In this document: in pieces, positions 27,456-35,531 of the stretch | Position numbering within the stretch: the first letter of the stretch is position 1 | Layout: every line of letters starts with the position of its first letter | Assembly: GCF_023674425.1 (NCBI RefSeq) | Contig: NZ_CP098401.1 | Location: 1,488,001 to 1,552,000 of the forward strand | Length of the DNA stretch: 64,000 bases | Source: Sphingomonas donggukensis | GTDB taxonomy: Bacteria; Pseudomonadota; Alphaproteobacteria; Sphingomonadales; Sphingomonadaceae | Direction: 5' to 3' | Translations under genes and position numbers: made by a program | Notes under the pieces: generated by a model | Databases searched by the model: none | Seen by the model: only the letters and a program-made list of their open reading frames with translations | Told to the model about the DNA's origin: nothing

Positions 27456-28565
27456 TTGGCCCGAGTACGTCCCCCCTTCTGGCTCGCCGCCCCGAGCCGC
27501 TTCGCTGGTTTCGACCGCCGTCGTGCGACATGGGTGGCGGCCCTACTCGCGCTGTTGCTGATCGCAGCGCTCTCCGCCCTGGCAACGCCCAGCCCCGCCC
27601 CCGACAGCCCGGAGGCGAATGCGCAGGTTACCGATCTGCTGCTCTATGAGGGCATCATCGCCGGTCTGCGCGCGGGCGGGGATTATTATCAGGTCGCCGC
27701 CGACGCGTTGCGGTCGGGCAGCTATCCGTTGCGCCCCTTCGTCACGTTCCGGCTGCCGGTTCATGCGGTGGTGCAGGCAGCCCTTCCGCCGATCGTCACG
27801 CTCGCCCTGCTCTATGCGTTGGCGTTGGGGGTGATGGCGGCGTGGTGGCGGCGGCTGGCGCCGGCGTTGGCGCGGCCACCGGCGCGGGTGGCGGCGATGC
27901 TGCTGCTGGCTGGCGGGATGGTCGTTTTCGTCCAGAGCGGGCTGATCGCCTTTCCCGAAGTCTGGTCCGCGCAACTGACCGCGCTCGCGCTGGCGGTTCG
28001 GAGGCCGGGGCATTGGATCGCGGCACTGGCGCTCGCGCTGATCGCGATGCTGGTGCGCGAGACTGCGGCGCTGTTCGCGGGTCTCATGCTGCTGGCGGCG
28101 TGGCGTGACGGTGAGCGGCGGGAGGCGGCGGGATGGGGCATCGCGCTCGCCGCGTTCGCGCTGGCGCTGGTTGCGCATGCGTGGGGCGTATCGCGCGTCG
28201 TCAACCCGCTCGACCCCGCATCGCCCGGCTGGAGCGGGCTGCTCGGACCCGGCTTCTTCACCCGCGCGCTGATCGATTCGACCGCGATCCAGCTGCTGCC
28301 GACGATCGTCGCCGCGCCGCTGGTCGCGTTCGCGCTGTTCGGGTGGAGCGCGTGGCGCGATCCGCTGGCCGAGCGCACGCTGGCGGTGTTGCTCGGCTAC
28401 GGCGCGGCGATCGCGATCTTCGCGCGCGCCGATACCTTCTACTGGGCGCTGATGGCGGCGCCGGTGTTCCTGGCCGGCCTTGCCTTCGCGCCCGACGCGT
28501 TGCGCGACCTGTGGCGCGCGCTGCTCGACAGGCCGCGGGTGCGGGTGCAGAGAATTACCCAATGA
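27456..28565 (+). CDS. Multi-pass membrane protein, possibly GT-C-type glycosyltransferase; not recognised
   Basis: A 369-residue hydrophobic protein with about nine to ten predicted helices; no family was recognised with confidence. An acidic early loop (PDSPEANAQVTDLLLYEG, about 48-65) and GDYYQVAADALRSGSYPLRPF after it resemble the first periplasmic loop of GT-C glycosyltransferases, in which an Asp is catalytic. That is only a suggestion. The TTG start at 27456 has AGGGG 8 nt upstream. Its stop overlaps the coaBC start (ATGA), so it is coupled to coenzyme A synthesis. Confidence 0.7.
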   Translation: MARVRPPFWLAAPSRFAGFDRRRATWVAALLALLLIAALSALATPSPAPDSPEANAQVTDLLLYEGIIAGLRAGGDYYQVAADALRSGSYPLRPFVTFRLPVHAVVQAALPPIVTLALLYALALGVMAAWWRRLAPALARPPARVAAMLLLAGGMVVFVQSGLIAFPEVWSAQLTALALAVRRPGHWIAALALALIAMLVRETAALFAGLMLLAAWRDGERREAAGWGIALAAFALALVAHAWGVSRVVNPLDPASPGWSGLLGPGFFTRALIDSTAIQLLPTIVAAPLVAFALFGWSAWRDPLAERTLAVLLGYGAAIAIFARADTFYWALMAAPVFLAGLAFAPDALRDLWRALLDRPRVRVQRITQ

Positions 28566-29737
28566 AGCGCATCCTGCTGATCGTCGGCGGCGGCATCGCC
28601 GCGTACAAGGCGTGCGAACTCGTCCGCCTGTGCCGCAAGACGGGCATGGCCGTGACCTGCGTCCTGACCGATGGCGGCGCGCATTTCGTAACCCCGATGA
28701 CGCTCGCGGCCCTCAGCGAAAACAAGGTCTATACGACCCTGTGGGATCTGAAGGACGAGGCCGAGATGGGCCATATCCAGCTGAGCCGCCAGGCCGATTT
28801 GATCGTCGTCGCCCCCGCCACCGCGGACCTGATCGCGCGGATGGCCGGCGGCCACGCCGACGACCTCGCCACCACCCTGCTGCTGGCGACCGACACGCCG
28901 GTGCTCGCCGCGCCCGCGATGAACGTGCGGATGTGGCAGCATGCCGCGACCGCCCGCAACGTCGCCACGCTGCGCGGCGACGGCATCACCGTCATGGAGC
29001 CGGACGAGGGCGCGATGGCGTGCGGCGAGTTCGGTCCCGGTCGTTTGCCTGAACCCGAGGCGATCTTCGCGGCGATCGAGCGACATTTCGCCGGCACCGG
29101 GCCGCTCTCCGGCAAGCATGTGCTGGTGACGGCCGGACCGACCCACGAACCGATCGACCCGGTACGCTACATCGCCAACCGATCGTCGGGGAAACAGGGC
29201 TTCGCGATTGCCGCGGCGCTGGCCGAGGCGGGGGCGCGGGTGACTCTGGTCGCCGGCCCGGTCGCGCTGCCGACCCCGTCCGGCGTAACGCGCATCGACG
29301 TCGAAACCGCGCGCGCGATGGCCGACGCGGTCGCCGCCGCCCTGCCCGCCGACGCCGCGATCATGGTCGCCGCGGTTGCCGACTGGCACGTCGCCGCGGC
29401 CGCTCAAAAGCTGAAGAAGGGCGACGCGCCCCCCGCCCTCGCCCTCACGCCCAATCCGGACATCTTGGCAGGGCTCGCCGCCAACCAGCAGCGCCCGCGC
29501 CTGCTGGTCGGTTTCGCCGCCGAGACCGAGCGCGTGGTCGAACACGCCACCGCCAAGCGCACGCGCAAGGGCGCCGACTGGATCGTCGCCAACGACGTGT
29601 CGGGCGACGTGATGGGCGGCGACCGCAACACCGTGCATCTGGTGACCGCGACCGGCGTCGAGGACTGGGAGCCGCTCCCCAAGGCCGACGTCGCCCGCCG
29701 ACTGGTCCAGCGGATCGCGGTCGCACTGGCGGATTGA
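28562..29737 (+). CDS. coaBC: Bifunctional phosphopantothenoylcysteine decarboxylase/synthetase
   Basis: CoaC domain (about 1-180, flavoprotein) decarboxylates 4'-phosphopantothenoylcysteine; CoaB domain (about 185-391) makes it from phosphopantothenate, cysteine and CTP. Motifs are IVGGGIAAYKA near 6-16, PAMNVRMW near 119-126 with the catalytic Asn, and in CoaB TAGPTHEPIDPVRYIANRSS near 192-211 plus KLKK near 286. ATG at 28562 overlaps the upstream stop (ATGA). The length of 391 is normal. Confidence 0.97.
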   Translation: MKRILLIVGGGIAAYKACELVRLCRKTGMAVTCVLTDGGAHFVTPMTLAALSENKVYTTLWDLKDEAEMGHIQLSRQADLIVVAPATADLIARMAGGHADDLATTLLLATDTPVLAAPAMNVRMWQHAATARNVATLRGDGITVMEPDEGAMACGEFGPGRLPEPEAIFAAIERHFAGTGPLSGKHVLVTAGPTHEPIDPVRYIANRSSGKQGFAIAAALAEAGARVTLVAGPVALPTPSGVTRIDVETARAMADAVAAALPADAAIMVAAVADWHVAAAAQKLKKGDAPPALALTPNPDILAGLAANQQRPRLLVGFAAETERVVEHATAKRTRKGADWIVANDVSGDVMGGDRNTVHLVTATGVEDWEPLPKADVARRLVQRIAVALAD

Positions 29738-29762
29738 CAAGTTCCTCCTTTGTTCTCATCCT
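29734..29762 (+). promoter_or_regulatory. Promoter with a LexA (SOS) box before the VOC-dut run
   Basis: TTGACA (29734-29739) overlaps the end of coaBC. Just downstream is GTTC-N7-GTTC (29741-29744 and 29752-29755), the alphaproteobacterial LexA operator, in the spacer before a weak -10 (29757-29762). A repressor here would cover the -35/-10 spacer of a promoter for the VOC gene at 29787. Confidence 0.55.
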
Positions 29763-29786
29763 GAAACAACGAACGGGAGCAGGACG

Positions 29787-30170
29787 ATGGACCATTATGT
29801 CACGCTGGGCGCGATCGATCCGGTAGCGTCATTCGCCTTCTACGATGCAGTGTTCGCGACGATCGGCTTTGCCAAGCGCATGGAGTTTCCCGGCTGGCGC
29901 GCCTATTCGGCAGGTGGCGGCGACGCCGGCCTGACCGTCTGGATCGTCACGCCGTTCGACGGGAAAACCGCTACTGCCGGCAACGGCGTGATGATCGGGC
30001 TGGCCGCTCCGTCGAGAGCGGCGGTGGACGCCTTCCACGCCGCGGCGATGGCGCACGGAGGGGCCGAGGAGGGCGCGCCCGGCGAACGCCCCAACTACGG
30101 TCCGAACTGGTATGCGGCGTACGTCCGCGACCCCACGGGCAACAAGCTGGCCGTGGTGCACAACGGCTGA
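29787..30170 (+). CDS. VOC superfamily (glyoxalase/bleomycin-resistance-like) protein
   Basis: A 127-residue single VOC-fold protein. It starts [23 protein letters not shown], the typical first beta-alpha unit, and ends [16 protein letters not shown] with the conserved RDPxGN element of the dioxygenase/resistance group. VOC proteins bind metals or small hydrophobic molecules; its ligand is not known. A LexA-type box lies 32 nt upstream, and dut follows after 61 nt. An SOS-linked VOC protein would suggest a stress-protective role. Confidence 0.88.
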   Translation: MDHYVTLGAIDPVASFAFYDAVFATIGFAKRMEFPGWRAYSAGGGDAGLTVWIVTPFDGKTATAGNGVMIGLAAPSRAAVDAFHAAAMAHGGAEEGAPGERPNYGPNWYAAYVRDPTGNKLAVVHNG

Positions 30171-30231
30171 CGCTTGTCCGGGGTGGTTTCGAAGCCTACC
30201 TGCCGATCGACGATTTGGGGGCACGAGCCAC

Positions 30232-30675
30232 ATGCAGGACATCGCGATTTCGGTGAAGCGACTGGCGCACGGCGACGGCCTGCCGCTGCCCGCCTACGCC
30301 ACCGCCGGCGCGGCGGGGATGGATGTGGTGTCGGCAGAGGATGTGACGCTTGCACCCGGCGCGCGGGCGGCAGTGGCGACGGGGTTCGCGATGGCGATAC
30401 CGGTCGGGTACGAGGTTCAGGTGCGCCCGCGCTCCGGCCTCGCGCTGAAGCACGGCGTCACCTGCCTCAACACCCCCGGCACCATCGACAGCGACTATCG
30501 CGGCGAGGTAAAGGTGGTCCTCGCCAATCTGGGCGACGCGGCGTTCGTGATCGCGCGCGGCGACCGGATCGCGCAACTCGTCCCCGCCCCGGTCCAGCGC
30601 GCCCGGCTGGACGAGGTCGTCGATCTCGACGAGACAGTACGCGGGGTCGGAGGATTCGGATCGACGGGACGATGA
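30232..30675 (+). CDS. dut: Deoxyuridine triphosphatase
   Basis: Trimeric dUTPase giving dUMP and pyrophosphate, keeping uracil out of DNA. It is 147 residues, with all five family motifs: ATAGAAGMD (I) near 22-30, PRSGLALK (II) near 63-70, [11 protein letters not shown] with the catalytic Asp (III) near 82-92, GDRIAQLV (IV) near 106-113, and GGFGSTGR (V) at the C-terminus. The ATG at 30232 gives the usual length. Its stop overlaps the next gene (ATGA). Confidence 0.97.
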   Translation: MQDIAISVKRLAHGDGLPLPAYATAGAAGMDVVSAEDVTLAPGARAAVATGFAMAIPVGYEVQVRPRSGLALKHGVTCLNTPGTIDSDYRGEVKVVLANLGDAAFVIARGDRIAQLVPAPVQRARLDEVVDLDETVRGVGGFGSTGR

Positions 30676-31061
30676 TGCTGATCGCTGCCTTGCTGCTGGG
30701 GGTGCAGACCGCACCGCCGCCGGTCGTCGCAACCGATGCACCGCCGCCGCTCGCCGCGCTGCCGTCGTTGCCGCCGCTGCCGTGGAAGACCGCGCCGGCG
30801 GTCACGCCCGACATGGGCGACTTCATCGCCGATGAAGTCCGCGCCGGGCGCTGCACGCTGCCGACGGGCGCGCTCAGGATGGAATTCGCGGTGCTCGTGC
30901 GCTCCGACGGCGGGGTGCGTAGCGTCGTACCGCGCGCCATCGCCTGCCCCAATGTCGAGCAATATGGCGCGGGGCTCGTCACCAGCTTCGCGCGCAACAA
31001 CCTGCGCCTGCCCGCCGCGGGCTGGTACCACGCCGACCTGACGATCGCCTGGAGCCGATGA
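30672..31061 (+). CDS. Small secreted Pro-rich protein, TonB-C-like tail (tentative)
   Basis: A 129-residue protein of unknown function. Residues 1-20 look like a signal peptide, 12-46 are Pro/Ala-rich, and the rest (48-129) has a beta-rich pattern ([17 protein letters not shown] and later [17 protein letters not shown]) that resembles TonB C-terminal-type domains, with two Cys (about 60 and 94) that could pair. There is no transmembrane anchor, so it is probably periplasmic. It is coupled on both sides, to dut (ATGA) and to the MoeB gene (ATGA). Confidence 0.7.
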   Translation: MMLIAALLLGVQTAPPPVVATDAPPPLAALPSLPPLPWKTAPAVTPDMGDFIADEVRAGRCTLPTGALRMEFAVLVRSDGGVRSVVPRAIACPNVEQYGAGLVTSFARNNLRLPAAGWYHADLTIAWSR

Positions 31062-31810
31062 CGCTGACCGACGCGGAGCTTGACCGCTACGCACGCCACA
31101 TAGTGCTGAAGGAAGTGGGCGGCGCCGGACAGGCGCGGCTGAAGGCGGCGCGCGTCGCGGTGATCGGCGCCGGCGGAATCGGATCGCCGGTCATCCAGTA
31201 TCTTGCCGCCGCGGGGGTCGGCACGCTGACGCTGGTCGACGACGACCGGGTCGACCTGTCGAACCTCCAGCGCCAGACGTTGTTCGGCGACGGCGATGTG
31301 GGCGCGCCAAAGGTGGCGGCGGCGCAGGCGGCGGTCGCGCGCCTGAACCCGGGCGTCACCGTGCACGCAACGCCCGTTCGGATCGACGCGGCCAACGCCG
31401 CCGCCATCCTGTCCGGCCACGACGTGGTCGTCGACGGCTGCGACAATTTCGCGACGCGGCTGGCGGTGGCAGATGCGTGTCTAACGGCGCGCATCCCGCT
31501 CGTCTCCGCCGCGGTCGCGCAGTTCGAGGGGCAGCTGGCGGTGTATCGCGGGTGGGAGCCGACGCTCCCCTGCTACCGCTGCCTCGTCGGCCACGATCCC
31601 GACCGGGCGGAAGCGAGTTGTGCCGAGGCGGGTGTGCTCGGCGCGCTGACCGGGGTCATCGGCAGCCTCGCCGCGCTCGAGGCGATCCGCAGCATCGTGC
31701 CGTTCGGCGACGATCCCGCGGGCCGGCTGCTGCTGGTCGATGCACTCGCCTTCCGCTTCCGCACCATCGCGCTGCCCAAGGATCCGGGGTGTCCGGCATG
31801 CGCGGGCTGA
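31058..31810 (+). CDS. HesA/MoeB/ThiF-family adenylyltransferase (E1-like)
   Basis: A 250-residue E1-like enzyme that adenylates the C-terminal glycine of small sulfur carriers such as MoaD or ThiS. The ATP-binding GAGGIGSPV is near 38-46, the Arg/Asp signature LVDDDRVDLSNLQRQ near 57-71, the CDNFATR motif near 127-133, and Zn-binding pairs CYRC and CPAC near 169 and 246. No rhodanese domain follows. Its partner is unknown: the ThiS-like sequence in this window is fused to ThiG and lies 21 kb away. A DsrE-like gene overlaps its 3' end by 13 nt. Confidence 0.9.
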   Translation: MTLTDAELDRYARHIVLKEVGGAGQARLKAARVAVIGAGGIGSPVIQYLAAAGVGTLTLVDDDRVDLSNLQRQTLFGDGDVGAPKVAAAQAAVARLNPGVTVHATPVRIDAANAAAILSGHDVVVDGCDNFATRLAVADACLTARIPLVSAAVAQFEGQLAVYRGWEPTLPCYRCLVGHDPDRAEASCAEAGVLGALTGVIGSLAALEAIRSIVPFGDDPAGRLLLVDALAFRFRTIALPKDPGCPACAG

Positions 31811-32097
31811 CGACCGTGGTGGCGGGCGCCGACGCGGCGCGATTCGACGCCGCGCTGACGATGGCGAACGCGCAGGCGGCGCTCGGCGCGCGAGCGCGGC
31901 TCTACCTCCACGACTCGGCGGTGACGCTGCTGGCGCCGGGTCCGCTGCTGGCGATGGCGCTGGAACTGGGGGTTGCGGTCGTCGCCTGCCAGTCGGCGCT
32001 GGCGGAGCACGGCGTGGCGCTGCCCGACGGGGTCGAGGCGGGAGGAATGATCTCGCTTTTCAGCGACTTGGGGGACGATCGCCTGGTCGTTGCCTGA
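31798..32097 (+). CDS. DsrE-family (sulfur-relay-like) protein
   Basis: A 99-residue protein of the DsrE/DsrF-like fold: VVAGADAARFDAALTMANAQAALGARARLYL at the N-terminus and MISLFSDLGDDRLVV at the end. It has a single Cys (about 63, VVACQSA) in the region where DsrE-type proteins carry the active cysteine. It overlaps the preceding E1-like gene by 13 nt in another frame, so the two are probably made together and could form a sulfur-transfer pair; this is inference. Confidence 0.72.
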   Translation: MRGLTTVVAGADAARFDAALTMANAQAALGARARLYLHDSAVTLLAPGPLLAMALELGVAVVACQSALAEHGVALPDGVEAGGMISLFSDLGDDRLVVA

Positions 32098-32109
32098 TGC
32101 GGCCGAATT

Positions 32110-32135
32110 GGAACAATCTTCGCTAAAGGCGCGTT
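32110..32135 (+). promoter_or_regulatory. EcfG-type promoter before the 75-residue protein
   Basis: GGAAC (32110-32114) and CGTT (32132-32135) are separated by 17 bases. The predicted start near 32142 gives a 44-nt leader before the ATG at 32186. The same signal stands before csbD. Confidence 0.5.
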
Positions 32136-32185
32136 CGGCGCGCGTGGTATGCATCGCCACGCGTTCAGCGTTGAAGGGGTCCGAA

Positions 32186-32413
32186 ATGGCGCAGGCAAGC
32201 GGCAGCGCACAGCTGATAACGGCATTCGATCCGGTCGCGGCACCCGCCGTCCCCACCACGGTCGACCAGGCGATTTCGCAGTGGAGCCGATTGCCCGAAG
32301 CCTCGCAGGCAGAGGCGCTGTTGCTGATCTACGAATCCGAATCGCAGCGACCGCGCATCCTGGGGCGCTCGGCCATCGTCCAACTGGCCGGATCGCGCCC
32401 CGCTCGCGACTGA
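32186..32413 (+). CDS. Small hypothetical protein, probably general-stress induced
   Basis: A 75-residue hydrophilic protein, not recognised. It begins MAQASGSAQLITAFDPVAAP and has a C-terminal helix-rich part (LPEASQAEALLLIYESESQR). The ATG at 32186 has AAGGGG 8 nt upstream. The frame is open 96 nt further but without a better ribosome site. An EcfG-type promoter 50 nt upstream and normal codon use support that it is real. It is convergent with galU, 21 nt away. Confidence 0.6.
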   Translation: MAQASGSAQLITAFDPVAAPAVPTTVDQAISQWSRLPEASQAEALLLIYESESQRPRILGRSAIVQLAGSRPARD

Positions 32414-32434
32414 GGCCTCCCGCCCGGGCGCGAA

Positions 32435-33304
32435 TCAGCCCAGTTCGGCGCGCGCGAAATCGCGCACCGCGCCGCCGATATCCTCCCGCGCCAGAGCGAG
32501 CGCGATGTTCGCCTGGATGAAGCCCGCTTTGTCGCCGCAGTCGAAGCGGCGTCCGGCGAAGGTCAGGCCGTGGAACGGCTGGTCGCCGATCATCCGCGCC
32601 ATCGCGTCGGTCAGCTGGATCTCGCCACCCGCGCCTTTCTCCTGCCCCTCGAGCACGCGCATCACCTCGGGCTGGAGGATATAGCGACCGATCACCGACA
32701 GGTTCGACGGTGCCGTGCCCGGCTTCGGCTTCTCGACCAGCCCCTGCACTTGCGTCAGCGCGCCGCCACGCGCGCCCGGCGTGATGACGCCGTACATGTG
32801 GGTCTGGTCATGCGGCACTTCCTGAGCGCAGATCATGTTGCCGCCGGTGCGGTTGTAGGCGTCGACCATCTGCTTCAGGCAGCCCGGCTCCCCGACCATC
32901 AGGTCGTCGGCCAGCAGCACCGCGAACGGTTCGTCGCCGACGATGTCGCGCGCACACCAGACGGCATGGCCGAGGCCCATCGGCTCCTGCTGACGTACAT
33001 AGGCGACCGCGCCGGGCTTCAGCCGGGTCTGGTGCAGCAATTCCATAGACTTGCCGCGCTGCGCCATAGTCGTTTCGAGTTCATAGGCGACGTCGAAATG
33101 ATCCTCGATCGCCGACTTGCCGCGCCCGGTGACGAAGATCATCTGCTCGATCCCCGCCTCCAGCGCCTCGTCCACCGCGTACTGGATCAGCGGGCGATCG
33201 ACGACAGGCAGCATCTCCTTGGGCAACGCCTTCGTCGCGGGGAGGAACCGGGTGCCGAGTCCACCGACGGGGAACACGGCCTTGCGCAGGGGTTTGAAGG
33301 TCAT
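32435..33304 (-). CDS. galU: UTP-glucose-1-phosphate uridylyltransferase
   Basis: Makes UDP-glucose from UTP and glucose-1-phosphate for surface polysaccharides. It is 289 residues. The nucleotide-binding GGLGTRFLPATKALPKEML lies near 14-32; FVTGRGKSAIEDHFD near 57-71 and VEKPKPGTAPS near 191-201 are also family motifs. The ATG at 33304 follows the M48 protease stop by 27 nt, and the gene appears to be the last of the wecB-wecC-M48-galU operon. Confidence 0.97.
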   Translation of the reverse strand: MTFKPLRKAVFPVGGLGTRFLPATKALPKEMLPVVDRPLIQYAVDEALEAGIEQMIFVTGRGKSAIEDHFDVAYELETTMAQRGKSMELLHQTRLKPGAVAYVRQQEPMGLGHAVWCARDIVGDEPFAVLLADDLMVGEPGCLKQMVDAYNRTGGNMICAQEVPHDQTHMYGVITPGARGGALTQVQGLVEKPKPGTAPSNLSVIGRYILQPEVMRVLEGQEKGAGGEIQLTDAMARMIGDQPFHGLTFAGRRFDCGDKAGFIQANIALALAREDIGGAVRDFARAELG

Positions 33305-33331
33305 GTCAGCGCCCCTAGTCGCGCCGCCGGG

Positions 33332-34288
33332 CTATCGCAATGGCGCCCGCGCGGCATCGATGGCGCGGGCTTCGTCGCGCATCGCCGACAGCCGCGCCTC
33401 CCAGTCGGGATGCGTGCCCCGCCCGTCGATCCGGCGGGCCAGGCGCCGGGCATAGTCCTGCCAGAAATCGACCGCCGCCGCAGGCGCCACCCCGGCGCGG
33501 TCGAGCAGGCGCAGGGAAAACCGATCCGCCTCGATCTCCAGCGCCCGGCTCCAGCGCAGGCGCGTGCGCTTCGACACCCTTTGCGATTCGAGGCGGGCGC
33601 GGTGGCCGAGGACATTGTGCGCGAGTTCGTGCGCGATCACCGCCGCCAGCGCATCGTCGGTGTCCGCCGCGTCGATCAGGCCGCTGCTGATCTGGATCAC
33701 GCGCCCGTCCGCCGCGCCGCTCAGGTCGTCGCCGTCGGTGACTTCGAACCGCGAAGCGCAGGACGGGACCGCGACGATGCGGACGTCGCGGCGGGTGCCG
33801 TCGCGCTGCACCGTGACGACGGCGCCGCCCCCGGCGAGTGCAGCGACGAGCTGGTCGCGCACCAGCACGCTGCCGATCGCGTCGCGTCCCTTCGCCAGGA
33901 CCAGCGGTCGCCCGGCGATCGCGACGATGACATCGCCGACGCGCACACCGGCGCGCGAGGCCGGGCTGCCCCCAGCGACCGCCAGCACCCCCGCCCCGGC
34001 GTCGAGCCCGTAGAGGCGGCGGGCGGCGGCGTTATAGGCGCCGCGGTAAGCATCCGCGGTCTGGATCGACAGGCCGGTCGCCGGCTCTTGCACGGGGCAC
34101 AGCGCGACCGCACGGGTCGTCAGCCGGAATGCGACCTCGGCAACGCGGGCGTCCTGCGCCTGCAGCGCCCGCAGCGCGGGGAAGAGCGGGTCGTCCGCCG
34201 GCGCGCTCGACAGCGCCGTCGCCCCGGCGACTCCCGCCGCCAGCAGCGCCGCGAGCGCGATCATGCGCCGGTCAGCGCGGCGCGCCAT
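33332..34288 (-). CDS. M48-family metallopeptidase with embedded PDZ domain
   Basis: A 318-residue envelope protease. From the ATG at 34288 it begins MARRADRRMIALAALLAAGV, a basic n-region and hydrophobic core typical of a signal peptide; the shorter ATG at 34264 lacks the charge. A PDZ domain spans about 95-170 (GGSPASRAGVRVGDVIVAIAG), followed by the zinc motif HELAH at 220-224 and the downstream ligand in EIEAD at 251-255. Similar to periplasmic BepA/HtpX-like peptidases. It overlaps the 3' end of wecC by 17 nt, so it is co-expressed with the sugar genes; a role in polysaccharide export quality control is inference. Confidence 0.88.
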   Translation of the reverse strand: MARRADRRMIALAALLAAGVAGATALSSAPADDPLFPALRALQAQDARVAEVAFRLTTRAVALCPVQEPATGLSIQTADAYRGAYNAAARRLYGLDAGAGVLAVAGGSPASRAGVRVGDVIVAIAGRPLVLAKGRDAIGSVLVRDQLVAALAGGGAVVTVQRDGTRRDVRIVAVPSCASRFEVTDGDDLSGAADGRVIQISSGLIDAADTDDALAAVIAHELAHNVLGHRARLESQRVSKRTRLRWSRALEIEADRFSLRLLDRAGVAPAAAVDFWQDYARRLARRIDGRGTHPDWEARLSAMRDEARAIDAARAPLR

Positions 34289-35531
34289 TCCAGATGCCGC
34301 GGCTGTCGTGCACCGCCAGATGCGCGCGCGCCGCCGCCGGCACCGCGCGGAACGCGTCGTGATCGACGAGGACGACCGCCACCGCGCTGTCGCGCAACGC
34401 CTCGTGGAGCGGCACGAGGCGCGCACCGGTGCCGTCGAACGCGGCGGGCAGCGCGTCGATGTACGGCTCGACGATGCGAATGCGGTCGCCCCAGCGCCGG
34501 GCGAGCGCACTGGCGACCGCCATCGCCGGGCTTTCGCGCAGGTCGTCGATATTGGCCTTGAACGCCAGGCCCAGGCACGCGACGGGGCCGTCGCACGCCT
34601 CGATCAGGGCGTCCGCGCGACCGACCGTATAGGCGACCTTGTCGTCGTTGACGTGACGCGCGGTGCGGATCAGCCGGGCATTGTCGGGATCGCTGTGGAC
34701 GATGAACCACGGGTCGACCGCGATGCAGTGCCCGCCGACGCCGGGTCCGGGTTGCAGGATGTTGACCCGCGGATGCCGGTTGGCGAGGCGAATGACCTCC
34801 CACACGTCGAGCGCCAGCGTATCGCAGATCACCGACAGTTCGTTGGCAAAGGCGATGTTGACGTCGCGCGATGCATTCTCGACCAGCTTCACCATCTCCG
34901 CGGTGCGGGCGGTCGTGATCGTGCATTCGCCGGCGACGAATCGCTTGTAGAAGGCGCGCGCCTTCTCGGCGCAGGCCGGGGTGATGCCGCCGATGCTGCG
35001 GTCGTTGCTGACCAGCTCCTCGATGATCTTGCCCGGCAGCACGCGCTCCGGGCAATAGGCGACCGCGACGGTCGCGCCCTCCTGCCCCTCATGGGGCAGG
35101 CGCAGATCGGGCCGCGCTTCGGCCAGCACGTCGCGGATCGCTTCCGTCGTGCCGACGGGCGAGGTCGATTCGAGGATCACCGTATCGCCCGCCTTCAGCG
35201 CCGGCGCGATGCTGCGCGTCGCCGACAGGACATAGGCGATATCGGGCGCATGATCGTCCTTGAACGGGGTCGGCACGGCGATGACGAAGACATCGGCCTG
35301 CGGCACCGTCAGCGATGTGGTCAGCAGCCCGTCGGCGACGACCTGGCGCACCAGCGCGTCCAGATCCTTTTCCTCGATGTGGATGCCGCCCGATCCGACC
35401 GTCTCGACGACGTGCGGCGACACGTCGACGCCGCATACCCGCGTGCCCGACCGGGCGAGCACCGCCGCGGTCGGCAGGCCGATATAGCCCAGGCCGATGA
35501 CGGCGCAGTCCACCGAACGATCACTTCCCAT
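34272..35531 (-). CDS. wecC: UDP-N-acetyl-D-mannosamine dehydrogenase
   Basis: NAD-dependent four-electron oxidation of UDP-ManNAc to UDP-ManNAcA, the acidic sugar of many surface polymers. It is 419 residues: Rossmann GLGYIGLP near 13-20, VPTPFKD near 86-92, the catalytic Cys in GPGVGGHCIAVDP near 257-269, and GLAFKANIDDLRESPA near 315-330. The order wecB-wecC on the same strand with an 11-nt overlap fits the WecBC pathway. TviB/WbpA-type dehydrogenases act on other epimers; the adjacent 2-epimerase favours ManNAc. Confidence 0.93.
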   Translation of the reverse strand: MGSDRSVDCAVIGLGYIGLPTAAVLARSGTRVCGVDVSPHVVETVGSGGIHIEEKDLDALVRQVVADGLLTTSLTVPQADVFVIAVPTPFKDDHAPDIAYVLSATRSIAPALKAGDTVILESTSPVGTTEAIRDVLAEARPDLRLPHEGQEGATVAVAYCPERVLPGKIIEELVSNDRSIGGITPACAEKARAFYKRFVAGECTITTARTAEMVKLVENASRDVNIAFANELSVICDTLALDVWEVIRLANRHPRVNILQPGPGVGGHCIAVDPWFIVHSDPDNARLIRTARHVNDDKVAYTVGRADALIEACDGPVACLGLAFKANIDDLRESPAMAVASALARRWGDRIRIVEPYIDALPAAFDGTGARLVPLHEALRDSAVAVVLVDHDAFRAVPAAARAHLAVHDSRGIWNGAPR

